Shown here: one piece after another, positions 5,467 through 12,904 of the stretch | Layout: each line of letters begins with the position of its first letter | How positions within the stretch are numbered: the first letter of the stretch is position 1 | Origin: Actinomycetota bacterium | Lineage (GTDB): Bacteria; Actinomycetota; Actinomycetes; Actinomycetales; Microbacteriaceae | Length of the DNA stretch: 15,777 nt | NCBI GenBank assembly: GCA_009699665.1 | Contig: WLNS01000017.1 | Coordinates: 1 to 15,777 of the forward strand | Reading direction: 5' to 3' | Translations under genes and position numbers: made by a program | Notes under the pieces: model-generated | What the model was told of the DNA's origin: nothing | The model's database searches: none | The model's input: only the letters and a program-made list of their open reading frames with translations

Positions 5467-6570
5467 CTAGAAGACCACAACACCCTTGATGGTGGTTCCC
5501 ACTTCGCTGTCGTGGAACGCCTTGTTGATGTCTTCGAACGGGTATTCCTTCACCATTTTGTCGAAGGGGAATTTGCCCGCGTGATACAGGGCAATGAGCT
5601 GCGGGATGAACACCTGTGGCACCGCAGCACCTTCAACAACACCGATGATGTTACGGCCATCAAGCATGCCCATGTGGTCGAGCTCCACGGGCGTGCCGGG
5701 AACGCTCAGGCCGACGAGGGCCGTGGTGCCGCCGATGCGCAAGATGTCGTTGCTCATGCGCACGACCTTCATGTTGCCGGTGGTGTCCATGGCGTAGTGG
5801 GCGCCGCCGCCGGTCGCGGCGATGATCTTTTCCTTGAGGTCGGCGTCGGCACCGTTGAAGGTGTGCGTTGCACCGAGTGTCTGAGCCAGCTTGAGGCGGT
5901 CATCGTTGATGTCGACCACAATCACCGTCGTGGCACCCGAGGCGAGAGCAGCCATGGCGCCGGCCAGACCCACGCCACCGCCGCCGAACACCACGATGGA
6001 TGTCGCCGGGCGCACCTGGAGCGCGTTGATCACGGTGCCAGCCCCGGTGCTGAGTCCACAGCCAAACGGCCCCAGAATGCGGTGCAGCTTGTCGGGTGTG
6101 TTGTCGGGCAGTTTCACCACGTTCCGCACGTTGGCCACCGAGTGTCGCGCAAACGATGACTGGCCAAAGTAGTTACCGCTCACGGCGCTGCCGTCGGCCG
6201 CAGTGATATTGGTCGAGCCGTCGAGACGCCGACCAAACATGTTGAGCAGCAGAAACGATTCACACGCGAAGGGACGGCCCGAGAGGCACGGGCCACACAT
6301 GCCGCACGAGTTGAAACCCATGATGACCTTGTCGCCGGGTGTGAGCGTGGTGACTCCGGGACCCACTGCCTCAATCACTCCAGCGCCCTCGTGGCCGAGC
6401 ACGCGCGGCATGTCGACCATGCCGGCCTGCACGAACATGTCGCTGTGGCACACGCCCGTGGCAATGTTGCGCACGAGAACCTCGCCAAAGCCCGGGTCGT
6501 CGAGGTTGACGTCTTCAATGGCAAATTGTCCGCCGTTTTCTCTGATGACGGCAGCCTGTGTTGTGATCAT
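5467..6570 (-). CDS. Zinc-dependent NAD alcohol dehydrogenase (aryl/benzyl alcohol type)
   Basis: This cytosolic medium-chain dehydrogenase of 367 residues oxidises an alcohol to an aldehyde. Catalytic zinc ligands are visible at Cys41 (GVCHSD), His60-Glu61 (LGHEGAGV) and Cys171 (FGCGLSTG). The structural zinc lobe is complete (Cys89, 92, 95, 103). The Rossmann motif GGGGVG (196-201) is followed by Asp220 at the end of beta-2, indicating NAD rather than NADP. The insert between the structural zinc lobe and the catalytic domain (FGRRLDGSTNITAADGS...) is typical of the benzyl/aryl-alcohol dehydrogenase branch; the exact substrate is inference. The start is ATG 6570, preceded by GAGAGA; the frame extends to 6633 without family similarity. 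It is divergent from the CoA ligase, suggesting the alcohol's acid is that enzyme's substrate, although no aldehyde dehydrogenase lies in the window. Confidence 0.87.
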   Translation of the reverse strand: MITTQAAVIRENGGQFAIEDVNLDDPGFGEVLVRNIATGVCHSDMFVQAGMVDMPRVLGHEGAGVIEAVGPGVTTLTPGDKVIMGFNSCGMCGPCLSGRPFACESFLLLNMFGRRLDGSTNITAADGSAVSGNYFGQSSFARHSVANVRNVVKLPDNTPDKLHRILGPFGCGLSTGAGTVINALQVRPATSIVVFGGGGVGLAGAMAALASGATTVIVVDINDDRLKLAQTLGATHTFNGADADLKEKIIAATGGGAHYAMDTTGNMKVVRMSNDILRIGGTTALVGLSVPGTPVELDHMGMLDGRNIIGVVEGAAVPQVFIPQLIALYHAGKFPFDKMVKEYPFEDINKAFHDSEVGTTIKGVVVF

Positions 6571-6645
6571 GGTCTCTCGATTCTCACGTCGTTGTGTGTC
6601 TGTACTCTGCCCGCAATTCGGTCTGATGTCCACGGGTTAACTAAA

Positions 6646-6695
6646 TGACAACAAAAATAATTGAGTTTGTCAACGAAGTTCCCGGCTAGCATTAT
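6646..6695. promoter_or_regulatory. Overlapping divergent promoters between alcohol dehydrogenase and CoA ligase
   Basis: Plus strand: TTGTCA (6667-6672), 17 bases, CATTAT (6690-6695), a good sigma-70-type promoter for the ligase with a leader of about 55 bases. Minus strand: TTGACA (6673-6668) overlaps that -35 almost exactly, facing the dehydrogenase, though its -10 (near TGTCAT) is poor. TGACAA (6646-6651) and TTGTCA (6667-6672) form a 6-bp inverted repeat with a 15-base AT-rich spacer, a possible operator. The shared -35 region would let one regulator control both genes. Confidence 0.45.
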
Positions 6696-6754
6696 CGAGT
6701 CGACACCCCGGAATTGCGACGTCGCTCGGGGCTCGCTGAAAGGACGCTCGTTCA

Positions 6755-8278
6755 ATGCAGAATCAGGGACTCGGATCGTGGGCCGCCCGACGCCGCATCA
6801 AATCCGCCGGCGCGACTGCGTTCATTTTTGACGATGTGGCTACCACCTACGACGAGCTGTTCGACCAGTCAAACCAACTGGCTCATGCCCTGCGCGACAG
6901 CGGCGTGCGAGCGGGCGACCGCGTGGGTTACCTGGGCGAAAACCACCCGAGCTTTATCGTCACGTTTCTGGCCAGCACGCAACTCGGCGCTCTTTTCGTT
7001 CCGCTCAACACGCGTCTGGCTCCCGCCGAAGTCGCCTACGCCCTCGAGAACAGCGGGGTGAGTGTGCTCATTCACTCGGCCGCGCTCGCTCCCCTCGCCG
7101 TGCAGGGTTCTGCGGGCACGTCGCTGCGTCTCATCCAGGCCGACGGCATACCGCACGAACCGAGTGCGACGACGCTCGCCGAGTTCACCGCTGACGCTCC
7201 GACCACGTTCATGGACACACCTGTGACGCATGACGATCCGGCCCTGATTCTCTATACGTCGGGCACGACGGGTCGGCCCAAAGGGGCCGTGCTCTCGCAC
7301 GGCAATCTCATCTGGAATGCGCTCAACGCCATTGTCGACTCCGACATCTCGTCGCGCGAAGTCTCGCTCATGGTCTCACCCCTCTTTCACGCGGCCGCGC
7401 TCGGCATGGGCCTTCTGCCCGTGCTGATGAAGGGCGGCACCCTCGTGCTCGAGGCCGGATTCGACGCGGGCCGCGCCCTCATGCTGATTGAGAAGCACGG
7501 CGTCACCATGATGAGTGGCGTGCCCACCACGTTCCAACTGATCGCGGAACACCCCGACTGGGACTCCACAGACCTCTCGAGCATGGAGCGCTTGACCTGC
7601 GGAGGCTCCGCCATTCCCGCTCGCGTGCTCGAAGCGTTTGAAAAACGCGGTCTGGCTTTCACGCTCGGCTACGGCCTGACCGAAACCGCTCCGGGGGCCA
7701 GCATCATGCCCCCACGCTTCAGCCAATCAAAAGCCGGGTCGTCGGGTCTGCCCCACTTCTTTGTCGCCATGCGTATCAGAAGTGAAGAAGGCGCCGAGGT
7801 CGCGGTCGGCGAGGTGGGCGAAATCCAGGTGCGCGGACCCAACGTGATTCGCGAATACTGGAACAATTCCGAGGCCAGTCGCGAAGCGTTTGCCGACGGT
7901 GACTGGTTCAAGACCGGCGATATGGGGTATCTCGACGACGAAGGATTCGTGTTCATCGCCGACCGGCTCAAAGACATGATCATCTCGGGAGGCGAAAACA
8001 TCTATCCCGCCGAGATAGAGCACGTCATTTATGAACTCCCCGGGGTCACGGCCGCGGCCGTGGTCGGAGCACCCGACGAGAAGTGGGGCGAAGTGCCGTG
8101 GGTGATTCTCACCGTGGCTGATGGCATCACGATCACGCTGGATGACCTTCGCGCGCACCTGACCGACCGCGTTGCCCGCTACAAGATTCCCAAAAATCTT
8201 TTCGTGATCGACGAGATGCCGCGCACCGCCAGTGGCAAAATCCGAAAGGGTGATCTGCGTCAGCGCTTTATCGGCTGA
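6755..8278 (+). CDS. Acyl-CoA synthetase / AMP-dependent ligase (ANL superfamily)
   Basis: This enzyme of 507 residues activates a carboxylic acid to an acyl-AMP and then a CoA thioester. The AMP-forming motifs are all present: phosphate loop YTSGTTGRPKG (167-177), A5 motif GYGLTE (305-310), TGD (387-389), hinge region DRLKD (403-407) followed by SGGENIYPAEIE, and the A10 segment PRTASGKIRK with the adenylation lysine Lys495. The length and the LSHGNL and NIYPAEIE wording fit the medium-chain/aromatic acyl-CoA ligases rather than the longer long-chain enzymes; the acid substrate is unknown. ATG 6755 has AAGGA at 6740-6744. The gene is convergent with the MarR gene (38-base gap). It most likely feeds the dehydrogenase, hydratase and SDR encoded just downstream. 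Confidence 0.9.
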   Translation: MQNQGLGSWAARRRIKSAGATAFIFDDVATTYDELFDQSNQLAHALRDSGVRAGDRVGYLGENHPSFIVTFLASTQLGALFVPLNTRLAPAEVAYALENSGVSVLIHSAALAPLAVQGSAGTSLRLIQADGIPHEPSATTLAEFTADAPTTFMDTPVTHDDPALILYTSGTTGRPKGAVLSHGNLIWNALNAIVDSDISSREVSLMVSPLFHAAALGMGLLPVLMKGGTLVLEAGFDAGRALMLIEKHGVTMMSGVPTTFQLIAEHPDWDSTDLSSMERLTCGGSAIPARVLEAFEKRGLAFTLGYGLTETAPGASIMPPRFSQSKAGSSGLPHFFVAMRIRSEEGAEVAVGEVGEIQVRGPNVIREYWNNSEASREAFADGDWFKTGDMGYLDDEGFVFIADRLKDMIISGGENIYPAEIEHVIYELPGVTAAAVVGAPDEKWGEVPWVILTVADGITITLDDLRAHLTDRVARYKIPKNLFVIDEMPRTASGKIRKGDLRQRFIG

Positions 8279-8316
8279 CCCGCGTCGCGATGTGATGGCC
8301 CGAGAAGCCCTCGACC

Positions 8317-8760
8317 CTAGAGCGCAATTTTGGCGAGCAGTCGGCGTAATTCGACGCGCTCGTTCTCGCTGAGGGCGGTGAGCGTTTCCGACTCTGCCTC
8401 GCTGGCGGCCTTGTGTGCCGTGGCGTAGACGCGCTTTCCTTCGGGAGTCGCGACAATAACGTTGGAACGACGGTCGCTCGGATCGGGTTTGCGTTCAACC
8501 AGCTCGGCGCGCTCAAGCGTGTCAACGATAGCCACGATCTGACTTGCATCGAGCGAGAGAAACTCGGCCAGTTCACGTTGGTTTGGCTGCATGTCACTCG
8601 CCGCCAGCGACAAGACAGCGTAGCTGCGCGCTTTGAGGCCCACCTCGGCAAAGCGTCGGTTTGCGAGGGTGATTCCGAGGGCGCGGGCACGCGCCAGCAA
8701 AAAAGCCGTCTCTTCGGCCAGCGGGGAGGCGACAAAACGGGCGTCGACACGTTGTGCCAT
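8317..8760 (-). CDS. MarR-family transcriptional regulator
   Basis: This winged-helix DNA-binding protein of 147 residues shows the MarR pattern. There is an N-terminal dimerisation helix, then the HTH MQPNQRELAEFLSLDASQIVAIVDTLER (about 57-84) and the wing DPSDRRSNVIVATPEG (93-108). C-terminal dimerisation helices follow. MarR proteins beside catabolic genes usually repress them and release DNA when a substrate or CoA thioester binds; that is known for the family and inferred here. The start is ATG 8760 with GAGGTGG four bases upstream; a longer GTG start at 8787 lacks support. It is divergent from the SDR-to-MaoC gene set across 198 bases and convergent with the ligase, so it probably controls the cluster and itself. 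Confidence 0.88.
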   Translation of the reverse strand: MAQRVDARFVASPLAEETAFLLARARALGITLANRRFAEVGLKARSYAVLSLAASDMQPNQRELAEFLSLDASQIVAIVDTLERAELVERKPDPSDRRSNVIVATPEGKRVYATAHKAASEAESETLTALSENERVELRRLLAKIAL

Positions 8761-8820
8761 CTGACCACCTCGCTTTCGATTTGGCACTCGGAACGCGCCT
8801 CTTCATTGATAAAATATACT

Positions 8821-8863
8821 ATTGACACCATAAAGCACTTAGAGTGTCGTTAAATAGGGTAAC
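8821..8863. promoter_or_regulatory. Intergenic control region between MarR gene and SDR operon
   Basis: The 198-base divergent gap has an AT-rich core near 8805-8860. TTGACA (8822-8827) could be a plus-strand -35, but no -10 stands at 17 bases. GACAC (8824-8828) and GTGTC (8844-8848) are inverted with a 15-base spacer, and GTTA (8849-8852) and TAAC (8860-8863) form a shorter pair. These are candidate MarR sites. Bases 8864-8950 show nothing else I can name. Confidence 0.3.
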
Positions 8864-8958
8864 AAGGGTTTCGCGCCCTGCCTGCCCCAAAAATTCCTCG
8901 GTTTTAGCGCTCCCACCACACCACTGACCAAACCTACAGACCAAACGTCAGGAGAAAA

Positions 8959-9888
8959 ATGTCACTCACAGGCAAAGTTGCGGTCGTCACCGGCAGCGGA
9001 CAGGGTCTCGGCCTTGCTTACGCACAGGAGCTGGCTCGTCAGGGCGCATCCGTTGTCATCAACGATGTCAATGCCGAGGTGGCCAACGCCGCCGTCGCGA
9101 CTATCACGGATGCCGGGGGCAAAGCCATCGCGGTGGTCGCTGCCGTCGGCTCTACCGATACGGCCAAGAAGCTCGTCGACACCGCCGTTTCAACCTATGG
9201 TCGCCTCGACATCATGGTCACCAACGCAGGCATCCTGCGCGACACCGTGCTCTGGAAAATGTCAGACGACGACTTTGACGCCGTGATCACTGTTCACCTC
9301 AGGGGAACGTTCACCTGCGCGCGTGAAGCCGTGATCTACATGCGCGAGAACGAGATTGCCGGGCGCATCATCTGCATCGGATCACCCACGGGCCAGCGCG
9401 GCAACTTCGGCCAGACCAATTACGCCGCCGCCAAGGCCGGCATTGTGGGAATGGTGCGCACCTGGGCTCTCGAGCTGAAGAAGGCCGGCATCACTGCCAA
9501 TGCCGTGATCCCGGTGGCCGCGACGGCCATGACCGCGACGGTGCCGTACTTTGCTGCCGCCATCGAGGCCGACGCAAAGGGCGAGACCATGCCCGATTTC
9601 TTTCGCAAGACACTGGGCTTCGGCACCATCGGCGATGTGGCCGGACTCGTGGCCTACCTCGCTTCTGACGATGCCGCGAACCTCACCGGCCAGGCCATTG
9701 GCATTGGTGGCGACCGCCTGCAGATCTACACGCACCCCGAAGCGGCGGCGACCGAATACCACGAGAGCGGCTGGTCATCGGCAGACATCGCTGCGGCTTT
9801 CACCGGACCGCTGGCCTCATCAGCACAATCGGTCGGCGAAAAGTTCCCGGCGCTGCCCGACGACCTGGTTCGCGAATCGGCCAAGTAG
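8959..9888 (+). CDS. SDR-family dehydrogenase (3-hydroxyacyl-CoA/HSD17B4-like)
   Basis: This short-chain dehydrogenase has 309 residues. It shows the cofactor motif TGSGQGLG (11-18), an Asp at the end of beta-2 (NDV, Asp36) favouring NAD, NAG (89-91), and the catalytic Ser142, Tyr155 (NYAAAK) and Lys159. The VHLRGTF segment in place of the usual Asn-containing helix resembles the dehydrogenase domain of multifunctional enzyme type 2 (HSD17B4), which oxidises 3-hydroxyacyl-CoA. That suggests a beta-oxidation step after the MaoC hydratase; other hydroxy substrates remain possible. It is about 55 residues longer than a minimal SDR, the extra part lying at the C-terminus (from roughly 255). The start is ATG 8959 with AGGAG at 8950-8954. 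It is the first gene of the four-gene plus-strand set. Confidence 0.87.
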   Translation: MSLTGKVAVVTGSGQGLGLAYAQELARQGASVVINDVNAEVANAAVATITDAGGKAIAVVAAVGSTDTAKKLVDTAVSTYGRLDIMVTNAGILRDTVLWKMSDDDFDAVITVHLRGTFTCAREAVIYMRENEIAGRIICIGSPTGQRGNFGQTNYAAAKAGIVGMVRTWALELKKAGITANAVIPVAATAMTATVPYFAAAIEADAKGETMPDFFRKTLGFGTIGDVAGLVAYLASDDAANLTGQAIGIGGDRLQIYTHPEAAATEYHESGWSSADIAAAFTGPLASSAQSVGEKFPALPDDLVRESAK

Positions 9889-9917
9889 ACGGCAAAGGAG
9901 ACGGCAAAGGAGACGGC
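9888..9917 (+). repeat. Tandem 12-bp duplication carrying two Shine-Dalgarno sites
   Basis: GACGGCAAAGGA occurs at 9888-9899 and 9900-9911, followed by a half copy GACGGC (9912-9917) directly before the ATG of the amidohydrolase gene. Each full copy contributes an AAAGGAG site. The first copy begins on the last base of the SDR stop codon. Confidence 0.9.
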
Positions 9918-10802
9918 ATGCGTTACGAACTCAACCTGGATGTTGGCGCACTGACGGCCATCGATACTCACGTGCACATCGAGGTCGATGACCACGGGCA
10001 CAACGCTCTCACCGACGACCTGGTTGAGGCGGCCAGCAAATACTTCAAGACCGACGGCCCCCGACCCACGCTCGACGACATCGCCGCCATCTATCGTGAG
10101 CGCAAGATGGCGGCCGTGGTTTTCACGGTCGATGCCACCACGTCGCTCGGCCACTCCCCCAACTCCACCGAAGAAATTGTGGCGGGCGCCATTCGCAACA
10201 GCGACGTGCTCATTCCCTTCGGCTCGGTCGATCCACTGCAGGGTTCGCGAGCCGTGGACCGCGCCAAAGACCTGTTCGAAACCTACGGTGTGCGCGGGTT
10301 CAAGTTTCATCCGACCTTGCAAGCATTCGATCCCAGCGACGAGGCGTTCACGCCCCTGTTCTCGGTGATCGACGAGATGGAAGTTCCCGTGATCTTCCAC
10401 ACCGGGCAGACCGGCATTGGATCGGGGCTGCCGGGCGGTCGCGGACTGCGCTTGGCGCTGTCCAACCCCATGCTGCTCGACGACCTCGCGGCGCGCTTTC
10501 CCGGGCTCGACATCGTGATGGCCCACCCGTCGGTGCCCTGGCAAGACGAGGCCCTTGCGGTGGCCACCCACAAGGCCAACGTGTGGATTGACCTCAGCGG
10601 TTGGTCGCCCAAGTACTTTCCCGAGAACCTGGTGCGGCAAGCCAACTCGATCCTGCAGAACAAGGTGCTCTTTGGCTCGGACTTTCCGCTCATCACCCCC
10701 GATCGCTGGCTGGGCGACTTCGCCAACCTGACGATCAAAGACGAGGTGCGCCCCAAGATTCTCAAAGAAAACGCCGTGCGGCTCTTGGGCCTCGGCTCAT
10801 GA
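9918..10802 (+). CDS. Amidohydrolase-2 family protein (decarboxylase/hydrolase-like TIM barrel)
   Basis: This is a metal-dependent TIM-barrel enzyme of 294 residues. The amidohydrolase-2 ligand set is visible: DTHVH (His18, His20), FKFHP (His131), IFHTG (His161), MAHPSVPW (His203) and the base GSDFP (Asp255). This family includes ACMSD and gamma-resorcylate decarboxylases, hydratases and lactonases, so C-C bond cleavage or ring hydrolysis are both possible. It lies between the SDR and the acyl-CoA dehydrogenase. Its stop codon overlaps the dehydrogenase start (ATGA), a sign of tight co-expression, and it may act on a pathway intermediate. The start is ATG 9918 with GGAG 7 bases upstream in the duplicated 12-bp sequence. 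The exact reaction cannot be assigned. Confidence 0.83.
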   Translation: MRYELNLDVGALTAIDTHVHIEVDDHGHNALTDDLVEAASKYFKTDGPRPTLDDIAAIYRERKMAAVVFTVDATTSLGHSPNSTEEIVAGAIRNSDVLIPFGSVDPLQGSRAVDRAKDLFETYGVRGFKFHPTLQAFDPSDEAFTPLFSVIDEMEVPVIFHTGQTGIGSGLPGGRGLRLALSNPMLLDDLAARFPGLDIVMAHPSVPWQDEALAVATHKANVWIDLSGWSPKYFPENLVRQANSILQNKVLFGSDFPLITPDRWLGDFANLTIKDEVRPKILKENAVRLLGLGS

Positions 10803-11977
10803 GCGATCTCTACCCGCTGTGCGACCCGCTCAACTTTGCCGACCTGCTCACACCCGCTGAGCAGGCGGCCATTCGTCGGTTGCGGGCCACCCTCGACACG
10901 AAGGTAAAGCCGCTCGTTAACGAATACTGGGCGCGTGACGAATTCCCCACGCAAATCATTCCCGACCTCGTGAGCCTCGGCATGATGAACCCCACCGAGC
11001 TCATCGATGCGGGTGAGACACCCGGGCAGATGTTTGCCGGATTCCGCACGTTCGAGCTCGCGCGCTGCGACACCTCCATCTCAACGTTCTACAACGCGGT
11101 CGCCGGACTTTTTCGCGCCACCATCAACCTCGGCGGTTCGCCCGAGCAGGTCGCCAAGTGGGATCCGCTGGTTCAGACGTTCGAACTGTTCGGCGTGTTC
11201 TGTGTCACCGAGCCCGAGCACGGCTCCGACATTGCGCGTGGGCTGTCGACGTCGGCCACGCGCACGGGTGACACCTGGACCATCAACGGCACCAAGCGGT
11301 GGATCGGTGGCGCGGGATTGGCCAACACGCTGGCCGTCTTTGCGCGCGACACGGCCGACGGCGAGGTCAAGGTGTTCCTCGTGCCTCACGACGCCCCCGG
11401 CGTAACGCTCACCAAGATCGAGGGAAAGATCTCGCTGCGCATCATGCCGAACTACGACATCGAGCTCAACGACGTGACAGTCAGCGATGAGAGGCGGCTG
11501 GTCAACGTCAACTCGTTTGCCGATGTGGCAAAGCTGCTCGGCACCACCCGTTCCATCGTGGCGTGGATTGCGTGCGGGGCCATGGCCGGAGCCTATGAGG
11601 CCGCCGTGCGCTATACGACCGAGCGCGACCAATTCGGCAAGAAGGTCGCCCACTTTCAGTTGGTGCAAGAGAAGCTCGCGACAATGCTCGCCAACGTCAC
11701 GGCGGCACTGGCCATGACCGTGCGGCTGGCCCAGCAGGAGGCCGCCGGTGCCTACGCCGACGAGAACTCGGCCATGACCAAGATGTTTACCAGCCTCAAG
11801 CTGCGCGAGACCGTGGCACTGGCTCGCGAGGTGGCAGGCGGCAACGGCATCCTGCTTGAAAACGACGTCGCGCGTTTCTTTGCCGACGCCGAGGCCGTCT
11901 ACTCCTACGAGGGCACGCACGAAATCAACTCCCTCGTCGTGGGTCGCGCCATCACCGGCAAGGGTGCATTCATTTAG
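10799..11977 (+). CDS. Acyl-CoA dehydrogenase (glutaryl-CoA dehydrogenase-like)
   Basis: This FAD enzyme of 392 residues introduces an alpha-beta double bond into an acyl-CoA and passes electrons to electron-transfer flavoprotein. Visible signatures are FCVTEPEHGSD (134-144), TINGTKRWIGGAG (161-173), the dimer/FAD segment ERDQFGKKVAHFQ (275-287), GGNG (347-350) and YSYEGTHEIN (368-377) with Glu371 as the probable catalytic base. The placement of the base in YEGTHEI and the short GMMNP segment are glutaryl-CoA-dehydrogenase/short-branched-chain style. Decarboxylation specifically cannot be claimed. The start is ATG 10799, overlapping the amidohydrolase stop by four bases; a longer open frame from 10601 runs inside the amidohydrolase gene and is not coding there. 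Its product would feed the MaoC hydratase. Confidence 0.9.
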   Translation: MSDLYPLCDPLNFADLLTPAEQAAIRRLRATLDTKVKPLVNEYWARDEFPTQIIPDLVSLGMMNPTELIDAGETPGQMFAGFRTFELARCDTSISTFYNAVAGLFRATINLGGSPEQVAKWDPLVQTFELFGVFCVTEPEHGSDIARGLSTSATRTGDTWTINGTKRWIGGAGLANTLAVFARDTADGEVKVFLVPHDAPGVTLTKIEGKISLRIMPNYDIELNDVTVSDERRLVNVNSFADVAKLLGTTRSIVAWIACGAMAGAYEAAVRYTTERDQFGKKVAHFQLVQEKLATMLANVTAALAMTVRLAQQEAAGAYADENSAMTKMFTSLKLRETVALAREVAGGNGILLENDVARFFADAEAVYSYEGTHEINSLVVGRAITGKGAFI

Positions 11978-12057
11978 CCTGCGCTTCTCCCCTCAGTGAC
12001 ACACGTCCACACTTTCCCGACTCCCGCCCTCATCCCGTTCCCACAGAAAGAGAAATC

Positions 12058-12510
12058 ATGACCACCACCGTTACCTTCGCCGAACTCAAGGGCATGGAGG
12101 GCGCCGACCTCGGCTTCTCCGACTGGATCACCGTCGACCAGGAACGCATCAACACGTTTGCCGATGCCACCGACGACCACCAGTGGATTCACGTTGACGT
12201 GGAGCGCGCCAAGACCGGCCCCTTTGGTGGCCCCATCGCACACGGCTTCCTCACCCTGTCGCTGGCTATCCCCCTGTGGACCCAGATGCTGGATGTCTCA
12301 GACTGTGACACCAAGGTCAACTACGGTCTCGACAAAGTGCGCTTCGTGTCGCCCGTCAAGGCCGGGGCAAAGATTCGCATGAGCGCAAAGATTGCCAGCA
12401 TCACCGAAGTTGCCGGCGGCGTGCAGTTGGCGGTTGACCAGGTCATAGAGGTTGAGGGATCTGAAAAGCCGGCTGTCGTTGCGCACAGCCTGTACCGCTT
12501 CTACGAATAG
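12058..12510 (+). CDS. MaoC-family (R)-enoyl-CoA hydratase
   Basis: This single hotdog-domain protein of 150 residues matches the usual MaoC/NodN-like length. The hydratase-2 signature is present as FADATDDHQWIHVD, with Asp40 and His45 at the five-residue spacing of known R-specific hydratases, followed by GPIAHGFLTLSL (58-69). It would add water to a 2-enoyl-CoA, giving the 3-hydroxyacyl-CoA that the SDR could oxidise. It lies 80 bases after the acyl-CoA dehydrogenase; the gap holds AAAGAGAA before ATG 12058 but no obvious terminator, so co-transcription is likely. Its stop is only four bases from the stop of the convergent Doc gene. Confidence 0.88.
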   Translation: MTTTVTFAELKGMEGADLGFSDWITVDQERINTFADATDDHQWIHVDVERAKTGPFGGPIAHGFLTLSLAIPLWTQMLDVSDCDTKVNYGLDKVRFVSPVKAGAKIRMSAKIASITEVAGGVQLAVDQVIEVEGSEKPAVVAHSLYRFYE

Positions 12511-12514
12511 CGAT

Positions 12515-12904
12515 TTACGCGACGGGCTGGGAATGCTCTCTCAGCCATTCCGTCATTTGCTCGAGCTCGAGGTCGCCGCGCGCGCAGGCGAACATGAACT
12601 CGAGATTCTGCCTTGTGTGGGCGCTCACTCTGAGGTCGTTGAGGCGAAGAAAGAGAACCATTGACGCCCAGGCAATTCGTTCGTTGCCATCAAAAAGGGC
12701 GTGATTTCGCGCCAATGAGTGCAGCAGTGCGGCTGCTTTTTCGAGCAAATCGGGGTACGTTTCCATGCCGAAAACCACGGCTCTAGGGCGATGGAGCGAG
12801 GATTCGATCAGACCGACATCTCGAATGGGGCCAATCCCTAAATGAGCAATGAGCGCTGCAACGTCTTCGATATCTATGTATCGAACGTCTGAGTCTTCGG
12901 GCAT
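12515..12904 (-). CDS. Doc-type Fic-family toxin (death-on-curing)
   Basis: This small Fic-fold protein of 129 residues is the Doc length. Doc proteins phosphorylate and inactivate EF-Tu. The active-site loop reads HALFDGNER (68-76) against the family pattern H-x-F-x-D-x-N-x-R, keeping His68, Asp72, Asn74 and Arg76. Two positions differ from the P1 Doc pattern: Leu at the usual Phe, and Glu75 where Doc commonly has Lys. The start is ATG 12904, directly abutting the TAA of the upstream antitoxin gene with no gap, so translation is coupled in antitoxin-toxin order. The Glu may reflect changed chemistry or reduced activity. The family assignment is firm and activity is unknown. Confidence 0.85.
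   Translation of the reverse strand: MPEDSDVRYIDIEDVAALIAHLGIGPIRDVGLIESSLHRPRAVVFGMETYPDLLEKAAALLHSLARNHALFDGNERIAWASMVLFLRLNDLRVSAHTRQNLEFMFACARGDLELEQMTEWLREHSQPVA

Noticed and set aside
10601..10798. Longer start for the acyl-CoA dehydrogenase
   Set aside because: The extension lies within the amidohydrolase gene in another frame and lacks dehydrogenase similarity; ATG 10799 with ATGA overlap is the normal arrangement.
11081..11920. Minus-strand open frame of 279 residues
   Set aside because: It is wholly antisense to the acyl-CoA dehydrogenase, with His/Gly/Val-rich shadow composition and no motif.
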